Assembly (NCBI RefSeq): GCF_035582795.1
Contig: NC_134370.1
Location: 54,547,501-54,611,500, forward strand
Direction of reading: 5' to 3'
Length of the DNA: 64,000 nt
Source of the DNA: Mycteria americana
Taxonomy: Eukaryota > Chordata > Aves > Ciconiiformes > Ciconiidae
The notes under the pieces are model-generated. The model searched no databases, had not been told where the DNA came from, and saw only the letters and a program-made list of their open reading frames with translations. This document shows positions 15,297 to 25,673 of the stretch, one piece after another (the first letter of the stretch is position 1; every line of letters starts with the position of its first letter). The position numbers and the translations under genes are program-made.

Positions 15297-15326
15297 GGGC
15301 GGGGCGGGGGCGGGGAGAGGAGGGGA
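15297..15326 (+). promoter_or_regulatory. G-quadruplex-type / GC-box cluster
   Basis: Five runs of three to five G separated by short spacers lie on the plus strand, the template strand of RNF111, about 100 bases downstream of the proposed exon 1 donor. They can form a G-quadruplex and include overlapping Sp1-type GC boxes. The potential is seen directly; folding and use are inference. Confidence 0.5.
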
Positions 15327-15433
15327 GCCCACCGCCCCCCTCCCGGCCCCGGCGGGCCCCACCCGCCAGGAGATAATGCCCCGCAGGGGGCTGGGCAACA
15401 CCACGGCCCCCGCCCTCCGCCGCCCCCCCGTAC

Positions 15434-15720
15434 CTGCGACAGTAAGGCCGAGGGGGATGAGGCGGGTGCCGGCGGCGTCCTGCTCAGAGCAGGAGAGGAG
15501 GAAGCGGCCCCGGCAGGCACCGCAGGGAGCCCGCGTCGCTGCCTGGTGCGGCCCGGGAGGCCGCTGCCTCCTCCTCCTCCTCGGCGGGGCCGCTGCCCCC
15601 CGGCCTGGCCGCAGCCGCCCGGACCCCGGTGACACGCCGCGAGGCGGGCGACGTTTTGTTGTTGCGCAGCCCCCGCCGCCGCCGCCGCCGCTCCCTCCCC
15701 AGACGCAGCGCGACACTCGG
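15434..15720 (-). other. RNF111: Probable non-coding exon 1 of RNF111
   Basis: On the minus strand CGCAG/GTACGG at 15,434/15,433 is the best splice donor in the island, and the RNF111 coding exon needs an upstream 5' UTR exon because its acceptor is only 19 nt before the ATG. The transcription start cannot be set from sequence, so the 15,720 boundary is approximate. Another donor-like site (GGGTGAGG) lies near 15,850 and could serve an alternative first exon. Confidence 0.45.
15673..15690. repeat. (CCG)6 trinucleotide repeat
   Basis: Six perfect CCG units in the RNF111 island, next to a short CTC-rich run at about 15,567-15,585. Such tracts in 5' UTRs can vary in length between individuals. 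Confidence 0.9.
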
Positions 15721-16212
15721 TGCTGCTTTACAGCAGTCCGCAAAGCGCAGTCGCGCCGGCTCGCGCCCCTCCTTCCGTTAGGCGCCGCTCGCGGGGCAAC
15801 GCCCCCTGCTGGGCGGAAGCGGTGGCGCGCGCACCGCGGGTCTCCCCTCACCCTCAGGTGCCCGGGCCGCGCCCGGGCCGGGACCCCCCCCGCGGCACGG
15901 AAACGCCGCCGCCGCCTTCAGCGCCTGCTCGCCCTGAAGAGGACAACGACGATCTCAGCAGACGTCGGGGAAGGCAGCTCAGGCGGGACGGCAGCAGGCA
16001 GCTGCCACGGCCCTGGCCCAGCCTCGCTCGGGGGCAGCAGCAGCGCTGCTAAATGCTGCATTTCTCCTGCTAGATCTTGTATAAAAGCATTAGTTTTCTA
16101 CCCAGAGGTAGAAAACCTCTTCCTTTTGCATCCCGGTGTCTGACGGCTGCTCAGCTGTAGCTAAGCCATCGGAGTTGAACCGTGAGCTCCCGGGCCTCCC
16201 TGCGGTGCTGCC

Positions 16213-16524
16213 ATGGCCACCTGCATTAGATCACTGCGCCAGTCCTTCACCATCGCCAAGCCTGGTGCTCCCAGAACTGCGTTAGTAGAGTATGGTACTG
16301 CCCTTCTCGGAGCCAAAGAATGGGTGCAGCTGCTAGGACATGCAGACAAATCACATCTACTCTCTTTAGAAACAGGGATTCAATTTGCATTCACTGCAGT
16401 AATGCACTTACTGACTTATGAACAGGTGAGCCTGCCCACTCCTCCTATTTACCACTACACTACTGATGTAAATATACCTTGTAAGGAACTTCTCCAGCTG
16501 AGGTATGTGACTTCGGTACAGTGA
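16213..16524 (+). CDS. Unrecognised ORF with internal splice donor beside the RNF111 island
   Basis: A 103-codon frame starts with ATG in a good initiation context (GCTGCCATGG) about 150 bases outside the CpG island, pointing away from RNF111. The first 71 codons end at a strong splice donor (AACAG/GTGAGC at 16,425/16,426), so the rest of the frame may be intron. The protein start MATCIRSLRQSF is not one I recognise and shows no signal peptide or clear domain. An AATAAA lies at about 16,910, and further short frames lie between. It could be the first exon of a divergent transcript, a degraded retrocopy, or a chance frame. Confidence 0.22.
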   Translation: MATCIRSLRQSFTIAKPGAPRTALVEYGTALLGAKEWVQLLGHADKSHLLSLETGIQFAFTAVMHLLTYEQVSLPTPPIYHYTTDVNIPCKELLQLRYVTSVQ

Positions 16525-16959
16525 CCAAGTCTTACACCTACCCAACAGCACAGTAAGCATAGCAACTTTGTGAAGCCTCTCATTTAGCAGAAAGCCCAAT
16601 TGTTTGGCAGACTTGGGCAGTTACAAAGCTAACAAAGGCCATGATGCCTTTCTGCCAGAGACGACCTCTCATCAATGTCAGCATACACATTCAAAACACT
16701 TCCAGCTTAAAACACTGGATAGAAAAGGGTTGTATACTGTCAGGGACCAAGAGATACATAAACCCAAGATTTTGGAGGAGAAAGGTGCAGTCTGATCTAC
16801 CAGTAGCTAAAGATCTTGCTCAGAATGCAGTGCCACCACAGCCTCATCAGTACACAAGAGTTCGTACGTGGTTTGGAGGAGCTAAACAACCTTCATGCAT
16901 CATTACAAAATAAATTGTCATTGGGAAAAAATGCATTTTGAGACTATTAATTGAATGAG

Positions 16960-18060
16960 TTTCTGAATGGAATTTCCTCAAAGCAAAAGTGGATAAAACA
17001 ACATGGAAACTATTTCTCAAACAAGGAAAAAAGGCCTTAACGATAGACTCTACTTCAATAAATGCCTACCTCAAAAGAAGATATATTTCTAGGGGCAGGA
17101 AAAAAAGATTACTAAGGAAAGGAATATCCAAGTACATCAAAAAGTGTAGAAACAAAGGGCAAAAGGTGCTAGACCACATAAATGATATGAAAATAAACAA
17201 GTTTTTCAGCTTTATGCGTAATGCAAGAGTACAGGATAAAGTGAGACCCATATACAGTGAAGGCGGAAAAAAGGATCACAGGTGATTTTGTGTGGTTCCA
17301 GAACCAAAAATAATAATTAATTTCAGTTTTCAATAAAGACAAAAGTACAGGTCATTCAGCATTAACTTGCTACCTTTTTCTACATGGTTTTTTTGGGTGT
17401 TTGGTTGTTTTTTATTTTTTAAATCAAGGAAATGCAGTATGTTGCATCTGGCCAGACATCAGTAAAAAATTACATAGGGCCATATATGAAATAACCACTG
17501 AAACTGGGGAGAATGGGGAGCAGTATAATAATTAGAAACATGACTAAAATGCTCAACAGGAGATAGCGACAGTGGAAAGAAGGTCATATCATATTTGATG
17601 GAGGCCACTAATGGCTTGATTGTGTACGCAATTTTAATATTATTCATTAATGACTGGAAGCGAAGTTGAAATACATTAATAAAAATCTGCTGGGGGGGGG
17701 ATCAGACAATACATGGGAAGAACTGAATGACCTTGAAGACCCAACTAATAGGAGCAAGGTGAAAAACAGTCGAGTAAAATATATAGAATGTACACTTGAA
17801 TATTAATGACTAAAAGTTTTGGTATATATTGGGTATTTGTCAGGTAGAAGGCAGTAGGATGAGAACTTCAATAAACTATGTAATTAAGAAAATGACCAAC
17901 AGCCAACAACATGATGTAGACATGAAAACAGCAAACATGTCTGTACAACATTGTAGTCTAAATATTTTTCAGAGAGAGAGGTTTCAATGCTATTGTAAAA
18001 GTTTTTCCTGATGTAGTCTTACAACTACTTTAACCAGCTTTTTTTTTTGTATGTATTCAG
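16960..18060 (+). mobile_element. Ancient CR1/L3-type LINE remnant, plus orientation
   Basis: The frame at 16,989-17,285 contains NKFFSFMRNARVQDKVRP, which resembles the linker between endonuclease and reverse transcriptase of CR1-like LINEs (pattern FFxYVRxKxKVxDxVGPL). Farther on, around 17,640-17,740, the bases follow the CR1 segment that encodes the end of the reverse-transcriptase core (attcattaatgactgga, then gggaagaactgaatgacctt). The copy has indels and stops throughout. Its ends are uncertain. This is recognition by eye without alignment, so the family assignment is moderate. Confidence 0.5.
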
Positions 18061-21000
18061 GGAAGATGAACTCTAATCTGAACAGGACACTCAAGGGAAC
18101 ATAGCATATATAATATGAGAGGAGGCTAATGAAATTTGGATGGATTACCTTAAGAAATGAGATAGAGGAGCATTCTCTATAAGCTGATCAGAGGCTAATA
18201 CCAATAAAAAAAATACACCAGCTAGTTATGTATTTACCTATTTACTTAATAATTATTTTGAACACTCATGCCAAAGATGACAGAAAGGTAGTTCTTGGCA
18301 GAGAAAATGTACAGAGTCACTATGGTCACCAACTGAAAGACATACAAAGACCATTTCAAAAGCAAAAAACCAAGGGCCTATAGAATGGCTAGAAATTTCA
18401 GTTCACAAATTAAAAAGCAATGCAGGGTAAGTATAGACAGTCTTGATTGTCTCCCAGTGCAAAGTCAGAGTGGCCAGATGATCTGTAAATGGTTTAACTG
18501 TATATTGTTTGGTAGACCTTTCCCCCCTTGGGTAAATTTAAATTAAAGGCAGAATTCCTAGGATCTTTATTAGCTATTATTTCCTGATTCCTGTTTCACT
18601 ATGGGCTACCAGCTGACAAGAATCTAGTAAGCTGTGGGCCAGCTCACCCTTAAATTAACACTCGATAGAAATTAGTTTGTCAATTATTGACTGGTTATTA
18701 ACATAATTTTTAAAGAAAAGTGATGGAGAAAATGCACTTCAATGCCCAGAATTGTTCACAATTATTTTTAAATAGTTTTAAAAATTTTTAACTTCTATCT
18801 ATGCCCTTTGATATATTTATTAAAGTTACTTCTGCCATTATTTTAGGATCTTGCAGAGATAAACAGTTGTCTTGAGAATATTTTATTGATTCCTTGGACA
18901 AAACCAAAAGATCCTCCTTTTCACACTTCTTAGCTACAAAAAACCAAAAAGTTAAATCAATTCATTCTAAATCACTAATGTAACTTTCAGAATAGCTTTC
19001 AGGCTACGGTGTCATCAATTCATACTGAACTCTCCAACTACTTCTAGCTAGAGCTAAACAAAACCATTTATATGCGCACCCCAGGGCCTAGCAGAACTAA
19101 AGACATAGAGAAGAAACTATCTTAGATAAGAGCAAAATATGCCAACCAGCAGGAGATTGCACTTTACATTTCTGGCAAAAAGACAAAAATCAAAACAAAC
19201 CCCTATCCCAAGGTACCTTCAGCAGCCCAGCTTCATAGTTGGACACAGCTCTATGCAGGAGTGCTGTTTCAGTTTGCTCACTCACAAATGAAAGCTAGGC
19301 ACAGCTTTTTCCAGATGCGAACACCAGCTTCTGGAACGCAGTCCCGCTGGGCACGTGGCCAAGATGCAAGCTCCACACTTTCAGAAAGAGATGTCTTTGC
19401 TCAGAGCTCTGTTAACTCCAAGCCTGGGAGTGTCCAGGACAGTATGAATAGTATACACTTATAAATCTCCTGCCTATATACAGGAGTATGTATCTCCTGT
19501 CACAAATGCTGCTTCTGGAGGAGCTCAACATCACTTGCAGCCAGGGTATTAATCCAGATGAAACAGCCCATCCTTGACATTTACATCACATGTAGTTGTG
19601 TAGACTTAAAATGGACCATACTTAAGCATATGTTTAAATGTTTCTAAGTGTTAAGTCAATTTACAATTACTAATAATATTAATAAACTGCAAAGCCTCTC
19701 ATGGTAGTATGTTGTGAGGATAATACAGAAAAATGTATCACAAAAACTGTGGAATTGATATTCAGATGATACAAATTGTCACAGCTCCAATCAGTCCAGA
19801 CGAAGATCTTACCAGTGAAAACTGGAGAAATAGGGAAGAGACAAAAAATGCTGCAAGATTTGTATTATGAAAAATTGCTAGTAGGAAACAAGAAAAAACT
19901 GATGCATTTGCAGAGTCAAAAATAAAACTTGACAGCTGTCTGTGCTATATATTTTATGATGATAAATACAGGAAGTTTTCTAATGTGTTTAATCTAAGAG
20001 CTTTCAAAAGCTCTGGAAAATAACACGCACCACTCAGGTAACTGTATATTTAAGATATATGGAAGAACAAAATACCCTGCATTACAGTAAAAGGTAGATA
20101 TAGAAATGACCCACTAGTCACTCATTTAATTTCATATTGTACAGCCTGACAAGGCTTTGAAAGGTTAGAAACAGCATTTTCGCAACACATTACTTCAGAA
20201 ATTATGCAAATCCCTACTAAGGTCTCAAGCAGTTAGATACTCAAAGTAAGACATTTTAAGTACTTAAGTTGTCATATAATTAAGAAGGTGTGGTATATAT
20301 AATTACTTAGAAATAGCTACTTTGTTGATGGTATTTTTAATGGGTCTTTTTCTTATCAAAAAACAAATATGACACCAACCTGTTAATAGAAAAGATCGCA
20401 TGAGATATTCCTTCATGTTCTTTCAGTTCTTGTACAATAATGGGGCAAATATATATTTGCATTTTAATGATGAATCAGCAGCTATTTTCAGGGCAATTAG
20501 GTTTAAAACAAACAAAAGCATCCTGCATTTCATGAACTGATTTTGCACTAAGAAATTCAATAGCCATTTCCTAGCATGTACACATACTTTCAGTAGTAAA
20601 ATAAAAGAAAATATTTGTGTTTGATTTACAAGTAGATAATGTTCTTCTCCTTGCTGTTCTGTACAAGAATTATAACAAGAGCTACTTGGAGATCAGAAAC
20701 TCATTTCTATAACCTTCTTCTGACTGCTCCTCATCCAGTATATCAATAATACATCAAAAAGAAAACTATACATTTGGAGTGGAAAAAAATATTTTTATAG
20801 CAGTGCTGCATATTAAATTATCAATGATTCTTAATCTCAAAATGTATCTATTGTCAGGCGTTCACTGAAAATGCCTGAAATGGTATTATTCATTCTTGCT
20901 TTGTCTGCAGAGGAGAGAAATAGTGCAGCAAACGTACCAGCTAATAATTTTTAAGCATAAGCTTGGTCAGAGGTTTGAATACAGTCAGATTGATATCAGG

Positions 21001-22189
21001 AATTACTAAAAGCAAAGATTGAAATTGTAGTAACCAGGGAGTGTAACATGAGAACTAGGACAAGACTCAGTGTCTTTCAAAGTAAAAGGGACTCTTCCTG
21101 TTGATTTCAGTTAATCTAGCATCAGCCCAATGTCTCGCTTTTTTAAAAAAAGGGTTAGATCCAAAAAGGAACTGAGTCATTGCATCATTTATTGCTGCAA
21201 TAACTAGCTTTGATGTAGTCAGCACCCAAAGTAGAATCCAAAATACTGTATTAGAAACTTGGATTTCTGAAGCAAACAAACAAAAGCCTAAAGTTAGAGT
21301 GAAAACACACATTGCAAAAATCAGTTTTTAAACAACCAGTATGTTAAGCACAGAACTGCATACAGCTTTGCTGATAAAAAAACATGGAAGAGCAACGTGT
21401 CTCAAATGAGACAGGATCCTGTTTAATCACAGGTACTTTATTGGGAGGTGACCTTCCAGCACACCCAACCCCTCCCCTTTCCTTAAAACAACATCTCTTC
21501 TTTTTAGAAGGGGATATAGACAAATGAGTGGCTGTGTGAAGAGGAGAAAACTGGGACAGCCTGTTCAACTCTAGGTGAATGCTCTAGCCAGGAGGCTTCC
21601 TTACCAAAAAAAGGCAAGAACTAATTATCTATGTTTTAAAAACACTGAATATCACTGCATTTTTACAGTGCCCAATCATGTTAAAACTGCACAGAGTATA
21701 CCAACTGCACTAAGCCGTAAAAGAAGATGAAATAGCTAGTGTTTGGTCCTCCATTATGCTTCGTGTGAGGTTGGCAATAGATTGGTCAGCACTGTCGAAA
21801 CTGGGATAATTTTCTATGCAGAAAAAAGCAAAATTACAGAGTCCAGAGAAAAACATTAAAAATTTAAGGACATTCACAACTTTCAGGTGTCTCACATACA
21901 AGACAGACAAAAAAGAATTTACAGGAGCACAGTTTAGGACTTCTTTGTTGTCATTTAAACATTAATATCTTGGCCAAACATTTCTCCTCTTTGAAAGTCT
22001 ATTACCATTTCCTAACCAAACTTCACCACAAATTTCAAAACCTAATGGTGTAAAACAATCTTCTCTTTGAAAATTAGTAGATGTTTCAAGAGACTACAAA
22101 AAGGACAAATAGTGTATTTTTCTTTAAAAAAAAAACCAAAACAATCAAACAAGCAGGAAATTAAAAACCAGCCAACTTAATTAAAATTC
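18061..22189. other. RNF111-SLTM intergenic spacer, AT-rich, no gene seen
   Basis: Mostly AT-rich sequence with many short frames, none conserved-looking and none flanked by convincing splice sites. A slightly GC-richer block at about 19,200-19,560 has a 67-codon frame of no known family. Confidence 0.6.
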
Positions 22190-23270
22190 CTGGAGAAATT
22201 AAAAATATTTGCAGATACCTGGAAAATAACACAGTGATAAATAACAACCAACGTGATTTGTTCATGACAATCTATCAAACCAACCTAATTTCCATTTATG
22301 GTTCCACAGACACAAATAAACTGAAGATCTTCACTTCAGCAAGATGTTTGACATTCTGTTCCACTGGCAATTTCATAAGGAAGATAAGGAAATTTGATCT
22401 GGACAGAAACTACATGAATCTGGTGCAAAACTGGTTGTACTCAGAGGATCACTATTAGTAGTTTACTACCAAACTGTAAGTTTATATAAAATAAAATTCC
22501 TCATAAATTTCAATATTGTAATATATTTGGGTAAAGGCTTAGATTATGCTTATAAACCTGCAGCTGACACAGCTTGAGATGTACTACAAAGAGCAGAAGT
22601 CAAGACTAGAGTTTGAAATCATTGCGGGGGTGGAATTCTATAAACAAGTGCAAAGTTCTGCACTTGGGAAGAAATAATCAACTGCACAGAAAAGAGATAT
22701 TGTAATAAACTTGCAGAAAATAAACCAATAGGTAGAGTGGATCACAAGCAGAACATGTGAACAAGTTCATGAGGTTGAAAAAGGCATACGTCCTGCTGAC
22801 ATGCATGATCAGAAGTGGTGTCACCAAGATAACTCCAACAAGTTGTGGAAAGACTGGACAGGAGCTAGAGGGGTACAACAACAAGAGGTCACATGTTTCA
22901 GAACTCTGATTAAAAAAAAAAGAAATAATCCATACTTTTAATCAAAAAATAAAAGACTGAACAAAAATAAGATAACAGTCTTAGTTTATGTAAACGGATG
23001 CTACAAAAAGAAATAACACTGTCCTTTATATTCACCTTGAATAAGAAGGGTAAATTGCAGCAAAAGGGATTTAATCTAGACATTCGAAAAAGGATAGTTT
23101 AGACTAGACTAGACTGCCTGAGGAATGAGTGCAATCTGTGTTTAAGGCTTTAAGAACAGGTTAGGCAAACATCCATCAAGGCTGTTTTCATAATAGCTCA
23201 TTGTGCCTTGAGGCAGGAGGATGACTGAGAATACGTCTTAAGGTCACTTTTGGCTTGCTCTGTTGGTTGT
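22190..23270 (+). mobile_element. Ancient CR1/L3-type LINE remnant with 3' end, plus orientation
   Basis: About 1.1 kb follows the order of a CR1-like reverse transcriptase and 3' region. Near 22,400 the frame reads KFDLDRNYMNLVQNWL, like the family's GLDxxTxxWIxNWL. Then come stretches matching known nucleotide landmarks: caagtgcaaagttctgcact at about 22,650, agtggatcacaagcagaaca near 22,735, aaattgcagcaaaagggatt at about 23,050, aagaacaggttaggcaaaca at about 23,150, and gccttgaggcaggaggatga near 23,205. Reading frames are broken by many stops and indels, so this is an old, dead copy. Confidence 0.75.
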
Positions 23271-24764
23271 TTTTCATTTGGGGGGGGGAGTGTTAGGTGT
23301 ACAGCTTTGACATCTACATGACATCAACCAACAAACAGTGAGGTTTGGGTAAATCAAACAACCCCTATAAAACAGGGCGAGTGCTGTATTTGTTAGCCCT
23401 CTCATCTTCTTTCCTGAAATTGGACACAGTAAACTTGTCTTCACCAATACTAGAACCTAACCAGTGGGTTTTGTGTGTATTTGTATAACAGTTTACCACA
23501 GTAAAACTGACAGCCCTCATTGAGACTTTGTTGCACTACTGAATTCAAAATAATATGCAAATGAAATACATTTAGGACTTTTTCATGCAGTTTAAATGAT
23601 ACACAAACACTCACAAAAATCTGTTTCTGTAGTCTAAAGTTAAGCTAAAGAGTTCATTTATTAACCTCAAAATCAATCCTAATGTATTTGATATTAATGC
23701 AAATGTTATCACAGAAGATAGCATAAGCAAGAATATATATTTATTTCTTACTCAAGATTGCTCTTTTATAAAATCTTGGTACCAAGTGCAACAGCAGCAT
23801 TATATATCTAAAACATACATGCAACTATCAGTCCAAACTGTGTTTTCTTTTAGACTTTTGTGCATGCTTAACTTTTAAATACATGGATATTAGTCTTTGT
23901 TAACTGATAACTAGTTAAGCAAAGTATTATTTAAATACTGCAAGTGCATTTTGAAAAGAAAGAAGAGGATGGTGTTACAAATCTTTGCAGGATTCAGGAC
24001 TTAATTTGCACAAAAGGTTGTTTAACCAAGATTTATTAAATAAAACGAACCCCCATTCATATTTTCATTTTTATCAATGTGCAATTTCTGAGTGAAAAGG
24101 CAGAACAAGAGGATTGTTGTGACTTAAACTGGCTTAGATGTACTTAAATTCATAGATTCTGCCTCAATCAAAGATTTAATAGCAGCTGTAACATCTAATA
24201 TTGACAAAATAACTTCAAGTGTTTCCTACAGAAAGTGAATGAAATGGTCACTAAGAGGTAACACCTTCCATTACCTGGTACAAATACAGCCTAATAAATC
24301 ATAACAAAAGGTACTTTATTTGTTAACAATTAGTATTATACTTCTAGAATACTTCCAATATAAAACTGTTACACAAATAGATCCACGTCTTCCTGAATTG
24401 TTCTTCCTCTAATCTTTAAAATCACTGGAGCTACTGCTTAAAGGTACTATTTCACCTGAGTAAAACTGGTAAAATCGGCATCAATTACTGAAGTATATTT
24501 CCTAAACTCTGAGAAGTCAGTGGCCACAGCAAGCTAGAAGGTACAACCCAACTTGTTAACGCGAACGGAGAAGCACCAATAATACATAAATAAATATTTT
24601 GCTTTTATTTAGGGAAAAAAAATTAAAACAAAATAATCAAAGAATTATTGTGACACGGATCCAATGAACGCTTCATTACAAGACCGAACAAACCGAAACA
24701 GCAGATAAGTAGATGTGCCTCAGCAAAGCTTTCAAAAGCCCACAAAGAGAAAACCTGCAGCAGA
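23271..24764. other. AT-rich spacer upstream of SLTM
   Basis: No coding exon, repeat family or strong motif is seen. Composition is AT-rich until it changes sharply at about 24,765, where the SLTM CpG island begins. Confidence 0.6.
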
Positions 24765-25120
24765 TTCCGGCCCTGGGGACCACCACCCGCCCTTCAGCGC
24801 GGCCGGGGGGCGCCGAGTGGCTGCTCCGAGCTCCCCTAAGGCCCCGCGGGAACCTTACACTGTTCGCACTTCATCAAACTCGCTAGACATTTGCGCTAAC
24901 GCACACATGCAATCACCGCACACTTATTAAACGTTATTTTTTCCTGAACAGGCCCACAGGTACATAAGGAGAAAGCCTTCTAACACAAGCTCTCAAAAGA
25001 AACCAGCGAAACACAAAGCTACACAATCACGGTTAGCGTGGTGCTTCCTTGGGCCGGTCCCAGCTCAGGAGCCGGCGACACCTCCCCGCCTCAGCGCAGG
25101 ACCACGGCCCTACGCCTCCC

Positions 25121-25145
25121 GCCAGGCCAGGCCAGGCCAGGCCAG
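25121..25145. repeat. (GCCAG)5 pentanucleotide repeat
   Basis: Five perfect GCCAG units lie about 340 bases upstream of the SLTM start codon, within the island. This is a short tandem repeat likely to be length-variable. Confidence 0.9.
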
Positions 25146-25478
25146 GCCCCGCCGCCGCCGCCCGCACCGCCCCGGGGCACCTCATGGCTCTCGGCGCCGC
25201 TCCCTGCAGAAGCAAGAGCCCAGCCCCAAGCCGTGCCAAGCCCCAGCCCGTCCTTCCTGGGCGGGCTCCGCTGGGCCGAAGCACGGCCCGGCACCCCTGC
25301 CCGCCCGGCCCGCCCGCCCGCCGCCAACCTCTCACGGGGAGGTCCCGGGGCCAGGTAAGCCGCAGCGCGCCTGCGCCGCGCCTCCAGGTCGGCCGCGGCC
25401 TCCATCCGGGTACTCAGCGGCCCGGCCGGGCGGGGGGGTTTCATTGTGCGTGCAGCTGCCGCGCTCAGTCGCTCTAAA

Positions 25479-25673
25479 ATGGCCGCCGCCGCCTCGTCTC
25501 CCGCCGCCGCGGGGGCTCCCGCGGCACCCGCCGCCCTGGCGGCGGTGGCGCTGCCCCCCACTGAGAGCAAGAAGATCACCGACCTGCGGGTCATCGACCT
25601 CAAGTCGGAATTGAAGCGGCGCAACCTGGACATCACTGGGGTGAAGACCGTGCTCATCTCCCGGCTCAAGCAG
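25479..25673 (+). CDS. SLTM: SLTM coding exon 1 (residues 1-65)
   Basis: Contains the start codon, an Ala/Pro-rich leader and most of the SAP domain, ending LISRLKQ. Donor CAG/GTGAGA. The leader is the only part that differs clearly from my memory of mammalian SLTM; the SAP core looks identical. Confidence 0.96.

Larger units (their letters stand above)
4678..15433 (-). other. RNF111: RNF111 intron 1
   Basis: A 10.8 kb AT-rich intron between the putative non-coding exon 1 donor (15,433) and the acceptor at 4678. I see no exon-like block, no clear interspersed repeat and only short unsupported frames. Runs of A or T are common. Enhancers or alternative 5' UTR exons cannot be excluded from sequence alone. 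Confidence 0.6.
15185..16060. promoter_or_regulatory. RNF111: CpG-island promoter of RNF111, probably bidirectional
   Basis: About 0.9 kb of very GC-rich, CpG-dense sequence interrupts AT-rich DNA. It contains GC boxes (GGGGCGGGG) and no TATA box, typical of a broadly expressed vertebrate gene. It lies upstream of the RNF111 coding exon on the minus strand, so it is the natural RNF111 promoter. Promoters of this class usually also fire in the opposite direction, and the plus-strand ORF at 16,213 starts just outside it. The long frames on both strands inside the island are composition artefacts. Confidence 0.8.

Noticed and set aside
14964..15851. 295-codon minus-strand frame
   Set aside because: It lies across the RNF111 CpG island, where GC-rich DNA lacks stop codons. 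The translation is Gly/Arg/Pro low complexity and contains a run of Phe from the poly(A) tract.
15376..16143. 255-codon plus-strand frame in the RNF111 island
   Set aside because: Same composition artefact. It overlaps other open frames on both strands and has no recognisable domain.
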